In this document: piece by piece, positions 8,214 to 13,411 of the stretch
Layout: every line of letters starts with the position of its first letter
How positions within the stretch are numbered: the stretch's first letter is position 1
Assembly: GCA_009733575.1 (NCBI GenBank)
Contig: ML770234.1
Coordinates: 1 to 13,411, forward strand
Source: Gymnopus androsaceus JB14
Taxonomy: Eukaryota > Basidiomycota > Agaricomycetes > Agaricales > Omphalotaceae
Direction of reading: 5' to 3'
DNA: 13,411 nt
Translations under genes and position numbers: made by a program
Notes under the pieces: model-generated
Database searches by the model: none
Told to the model about the DNA's origin: nothing
The model's input: only the letters and a program-made list of their open reading frames with translations

Positions 8214-8295
8214 TGTCCCTGGGGAGATTCGAGCTCCCGGCTTCACGGAATGCACAAACCACAACGTGATGATTTGACCACTAATCGACAGGGAC
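8214..8295 (-). tRNA. tRNA-His (anticodon GUG) with a 10-nt intron
   Basis: The minus strand folds into a full cloverleaf. The acceptor stem GTCCCTG/CAGGGAC is 7 of 7 Watson-Crick, the D stem GATT/AATC 4 of 4, the anticodon stem TCACG/CGTGA 5 of 5, and the T stem GGGAG/CTCCC 5 of 5. The D loop holds A14 and GG18-19. The anticodon GTG is at 8262-8260. The stem closes only if 10 bases (8258-8249) between positions 37 and 38 are removed, which is the canonical place for a nuclear tRNA intron. The discriminator is A, as in yeast tRNA-His. The T loop begins CTC rather than TTC, a one-base departure from the B-box consensus. A TTTTT run on the minus strand about 35 bases downstream could terminate RNA polymerase III. 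The mature length would be 72 nt. Confidence 0.85.
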
Positions 8296-8728
8296 GTTAT
8301 TCAAGTGCCATTAAATTAAATTTAGTACTGGCGCTCCGGAGGCCGAAATGCACTGCAGTTCAAGTTTCATCGCAAAATAGCACTTTCAATAGATGATACC
8401 ATGGCAAAGGGTGCTCCTAGGAGCAACATTGAAGTACGAGAGCGCGAAAGGCAAGCAGAAAGTCGATTGATCAAAAAAGAGCATGGTCAAAGCTGTCGTT
8501 CGCTAGTCGCGTGGCATTTCTTTCACGTGAATCGTCTGCACGAAATTTCCGATTACTAGAATATAATGACAAAACCACAAGAAGAATAAACGTCCTCAGT
8601 AGAATACAATACAGCTATACCCTTCAAGGGCGAAAACTTGAAATCCCTGCGCCAAATAATGCAATTTTATTATACTTGAATTAAAATCGGTCAAAAATAC
8701 CAAACGATAAACTTATGCTCGAATGTAA
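8296..8728. other. Intergenic sequence between tRNA-His and the transposon-like element
   Basis: AT-rich sequence without a recognisable gene, repeat or RNA on either strand. Confidence 0.5.
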
Positions 8729-8744
8729 TCCTTGTATCTGCAAT

Positions 8745-8789
8745 ACAACCAGAACTAGTTAACTAATTACGGTCTCAACCATGACTGCC
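8745..8789 (+). repeat. Left terminal inverted repeat of the element
   Basis: This pairs with 9693-9737 at 38 of 45 positions. The inner part, starting TTACGGTCTCAACCATG at 8767, is nearly perfect. Confidence 0.75.
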
Positions 8790-9328
8790 TATTATATCCA
8801 AATCAGTGTCGAGAGGTGGGTGGGAAGGCAGGTATCCAAGAGACAACATGGATTAACTGCTTTGGCAAATAGTTAATCGACTGTTCAGAACACAAAGGGA
8901 AGCGACTTAATCATTTTCATAATTAAGCAGATGATTTAGTCATCACATGTATGCAAAGTTAAGCGGATTAACCACTTGCTTCTTGCTTTTTCCCCTCATG
9001 ATCCACTTCCTTCGCTTGCTGAACAAGCATGACCGCGACAGCCACCAGGAGGTAGGAACTGAATCCATTGTTCAACAACAGATTCAGTTATTCTGCAAAG
9101 ATTAGTAGCGGTTGGATGGCTGACTGGGGAAGTTTTGGGCTCCGTGACAGTAAGAGACTTACTATCAACTTAAAATCATTCACATCTCAATCCCCACCTT
9201 CATGTCCTTCTTCCATGCCTATCTCAATGGTCACCTCCAATATCCTCTCCATACCTTTTTCCCATACCTATCTCCTTTGGCTCCGATTGCATGGTTATCT
9301 GGAGTATCTGGATGAGCAATGCAAGTAT

Positions 9329-9726
9329 ATTAACCACTCATAATCAAGTCAAAGGATTAACCACTTTCAATCGAAGGCAAGTCAATTAACCACTTACATG
9401 AAGGATTAACCAACTCTCTGGAGCATTAACTACTTGCATGAATTAACCAGTTACACAATAAATTAACCACTTCGTTAGTAAGCTATGGAAACTCTCGGGA
9501 ACATTAACTACTTGCAATCAGAGGCATGGATTAATCAGTTACACAATAAATTAACCACTGTGCTATTAAGCTATGCAAAGATTAACCAACTGCGAAGGTT
9601 GCAGGTCTCAATTAACCACTGTGGCTATCGAGAGATTAACCAACTATAGAAGTAAGCAGGCATTGTTCTCATTAACCGATTCGGAGGTAAAAGGCAGCCA
9701 TGGTTGAGACCGTAAATGATTAACCG
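9329..9726 (+). repeat. Array of 15 ATTAACCA-type motifs, irregularly spaced
   Basis: Copies start at 9329, 9356, 9385, 9405, 9425, 9442, 9462, 9503, 9530, 9550, 9581, 9611, 9635, 9671 and 9719, all in the same orientation and mostly ATTAACCAC or ATTAACCAA. Variants are ATTAACTAC, ATTAATCAG and ATTAACCG. Spacing is 17-48 bases. Two further copies lie at about 8852 and 8967. The most likely role is as transposase-binding subterminal repeats. Confidence 0.85.
9412..9576 (+). repeat. Two tandem units of about 78-87 bp inside the array
   Basis: Unit 1 starts AACTCTCTGG at 9412 and unit 2 starts AACTCTCGGG at 9490. Both continue through CATTAACTACTTGCA, CAGTTACACAATAAATTAACC and end near AAGCTATG. 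Unit 2 carries a few extra bases. This shows that the array grew partly by tandem duplication. Confidence 0.7.
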
Positions 9727-9737
9727 GTTTTGGTTGT
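9693..9737 (-). repeat. Right terminal inverted repeat of the element
   Basis: Reverse complement of 8745-8789 with seven mismatches, five of them transitions. It contains the last two-thirds of the rightmost ATTAACC motif. Confidence 0.75.
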
Positions 9738-9928
9738 GTTTTTCCTTGTATTCATCTACTACTCGAGCACTGATCATTCACTCAGATGGGGAACTGTCAA
9801 GTCCGATAGTGGGATACTCAAACGAATTTCAATAAATAGTCAATTTCTAGATAGATAGACCGGGTGTTGAACCCGAGCGAGGCTCCATACGGGAACCGCA
9901 CTTGACAAAGTACGCAGACCATGATGTA

Positions 9929-12311
<2,383 letters not shown>

Positions 12312-13411
12312 CTTGGAGTCCTTGTCTGGCCTGCGTTCTCTTTAAATAGTCCTCCTTTGCAGAGGTCGTCTGTTTATTTCATGCCTCTTCTTTCGTCAAT
12401 GGTAGCCGTTCAATGTTTCAGAGTGACTGCCCGTAGCCTCGAGATTAGATGCTAGTATGGAGTCCTGACGGCGACGATGTGGTATGTATTGGTTGCGCGG
12501 GATGAAGAAAACAATTGACATCAATGGCCAGCCTACTGGGGCTGACCAAATTACTGAGTATGTACATACATACTATGCGGTATGAATTGCGTCTCAATGT
12601 TACGGGTGGATGCTGGATCCCAGGCCACCTTTCGGATTAACTCCTGTCAAGTAGCAAAATGCCAAAATGGCAGGAACAGAGAAATTAATATCAGATTCAC
12701 TTACATACTCGATACATCTTCGTGGTGTTTTCTTCGGAACATGATCTCCAGGTAGTGTCGGAAAAATCGGAATCTACAAGGGCTGTATCAAAACACGCAG
12801 AGATGTTGGAAGCACATATTCAGTGGGAGGCAGGTCCGGGTCGGATGACTTGTGATTTGGAATGGTTCGTCTCAGAACTCCAGCGAACTACCTCAGTGAT
12901 AGGCAAGAGTTGGTACTTTTTCACAAAAATATTCTCTTGGCACTGGCAGAATCAACGTTAGTACTGAGTTTGACCCGTAATAAGAATATGAAATGATACC
13001 GCTATGTACAACCATGGCAATAAAGATACTACCGAAACTAATCTAGATGGATCCGGACATGATGATTTGACCGTTATCTAGATGGATCCGGGCATGATGC
13101 TAATCGAGATGGATCCGGACATGATTGGAAACAATTGAATCAGTAACTCTATTGGCGATTCCTGGCTGCAAGTCAAAGCCTTTATGTATCGCCGCTTATT
13201 TTCTGTTTTTGAGGTACCTCAAGTAGGTGGAATCAAGTCGAAAGGGTGACTCGGGTCAATTTCTTCTTTGCGAGGTATTGGCATTGATTAAAAACTCTGC
13301 ACAAACGTTACTTTTCCTGTCCAAAAAGTGACATTACAATAATACATCCAGGGACCACCTGGTCGTTCTTTCGTTCCTAATTCGACAGTTTCAAATCCTA
13401 CCAACGAACAC
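12312..13411. other. Upstream region of the carboxylesterase, no further gene seen
   Basis: A TATTTAAAG on the minus strand at about 12340-12348 is close to the ATG and only a weak TATA candidate. A 12-bp palindrome (GTATGTACATAC, 12558-12569) lies about 250 bases upstream of the start. The open frame at 12722-12961 shows no motif. A three-copy repeat is listed separately. Confidence 0.45.
13041..13125 (+). repeat. Three copies of a 23-bp direct repeat
   Basis: Copies at 13041-13063, 13076-13098 and 13103-13125 share the core GATGGATCCGGACATGAT with one or two changes each. They are separated by 12 and 4 bases. There is no coding context; function unknown. Confidence 0.85.

Larger units (their letters stand above)
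8738..9743. mobile_element. Candidate non-autonomous DNA transposon (hAT- or MULE-like) with ATTAACCA-rich interior
   Basis: Positions 8745-8789 and 9693-9737 are inverted repeats: 38 of 45 positions match, and 22 of the innermost 23. Just outside them the 9-mer TCCTTGTAT occurs as a direct repeat at 8729-8737 and 9743-9751, a plausible target-site duplication (8 bp would suit hAT, 9 bp Mutator-like elements). The interior of about 1 kb encodes no transposase; the best frame (9068-9343) has no domain. It does carry about 17 copies of an ATTAACCA-like core, 15 of them between 9329 and 9726. Dense short subterminal motifs are typical transposase binding sites in hAT elements. The exact ends are uncertain because the outermost 6-7 bases do not pair. 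Confidence 0.6.

Noticed and set aside
9068..9343. Transposase or other gene inside the element
   Set aside because: The 91-residue frame has no catalytic or DNA-binding motif and runs into the motif array.
9329..9726. CRISPR-like array
   Set aside because: The repeat core is only 8-9 bases, spacing varies from 17 to 48 bases, and the context is eukaryotic with spliced genes.
9861..9875. Second tRNA (minus-strand GGTTCAACACC resembles a B box with a pairing T stem)
   Set aside because: The bases after the T stem have no partner for an acceptor stem upstream, and no A box or anticodon arm fits.
12722..12961. Small plus-strand gene of 79 residues
   Set aside because: No start context, motif, splice signal or coding bias supports it.

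Overview
The window looks like nuclear DNA of a mushroom-forming basidiomycete (Agaricomycetes). The evidence is the density of short spliceosomal introns (48 to 104 nt, GT...AG), a 13-exon type B carboxylesterase, a GT25-family glycosyltransferase with a signal anchor, and an NAD(P)-dependent epimerase of the type common in these fungi. The lineage call is inference; no species is claimed.

Layout. 1-490: a dispersed repeat (about 124-285). 493-620: a coding-like but unidentified stretch. 830-1600: a decayed HMG-CoA reductase piece covering the last membrane segment, the linker and the start of the catalytic domain. 1886-3120 (minus): an apparently intact five-exon extended-SDR/DFR-like gene whose catalytic tyrosine appears replaced by asparagine. 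3121-4019: its promoter (TATA box, perfect 21-bp palindrome) and unassigned sequence. 4020-4200: only the first exon of a cytochrome P450, running straight into a second decayed HMG-CoA reductase copy (4233-5390). A second copy of the dispersed repeat follows (about 5405-5555). 5674-7002 (minus): an intact GT25 glycosyltransferase. 7073-7382 (minus): the last two exons of an unrecognised gene. 7373-8061 (plus): coding-like pieces of another unrecognised, probably broken gene. 8214-8295 (minus): a tRNA-His(GUG) gene with a 10-nt intron. 8738-9743: a candidate non-autonomous DNA transposon with 45-bp imperfect terminal inverted repeats, a possible target duplication and about 17 copies of an ATTAACCA-like motif. 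9929-12311 (minus): a secreted type B carboxylesterase/lipase with a complete catalytic triad. 12312-13411: upstream sequence with a small three-copy repeat.

The live genes do not form an obvious pathway. The left 5.5 kb is a patchwork of degraded duplicates (two HMG-CoA reductase pieces, a P450 exon, a paired dispersed repeat) around one intact oxidoreductase. The right half has two genes that splice or read cleanly, a tRNA gene and a transposon-like element. The element and the duplicated debris are the most interesting parts.
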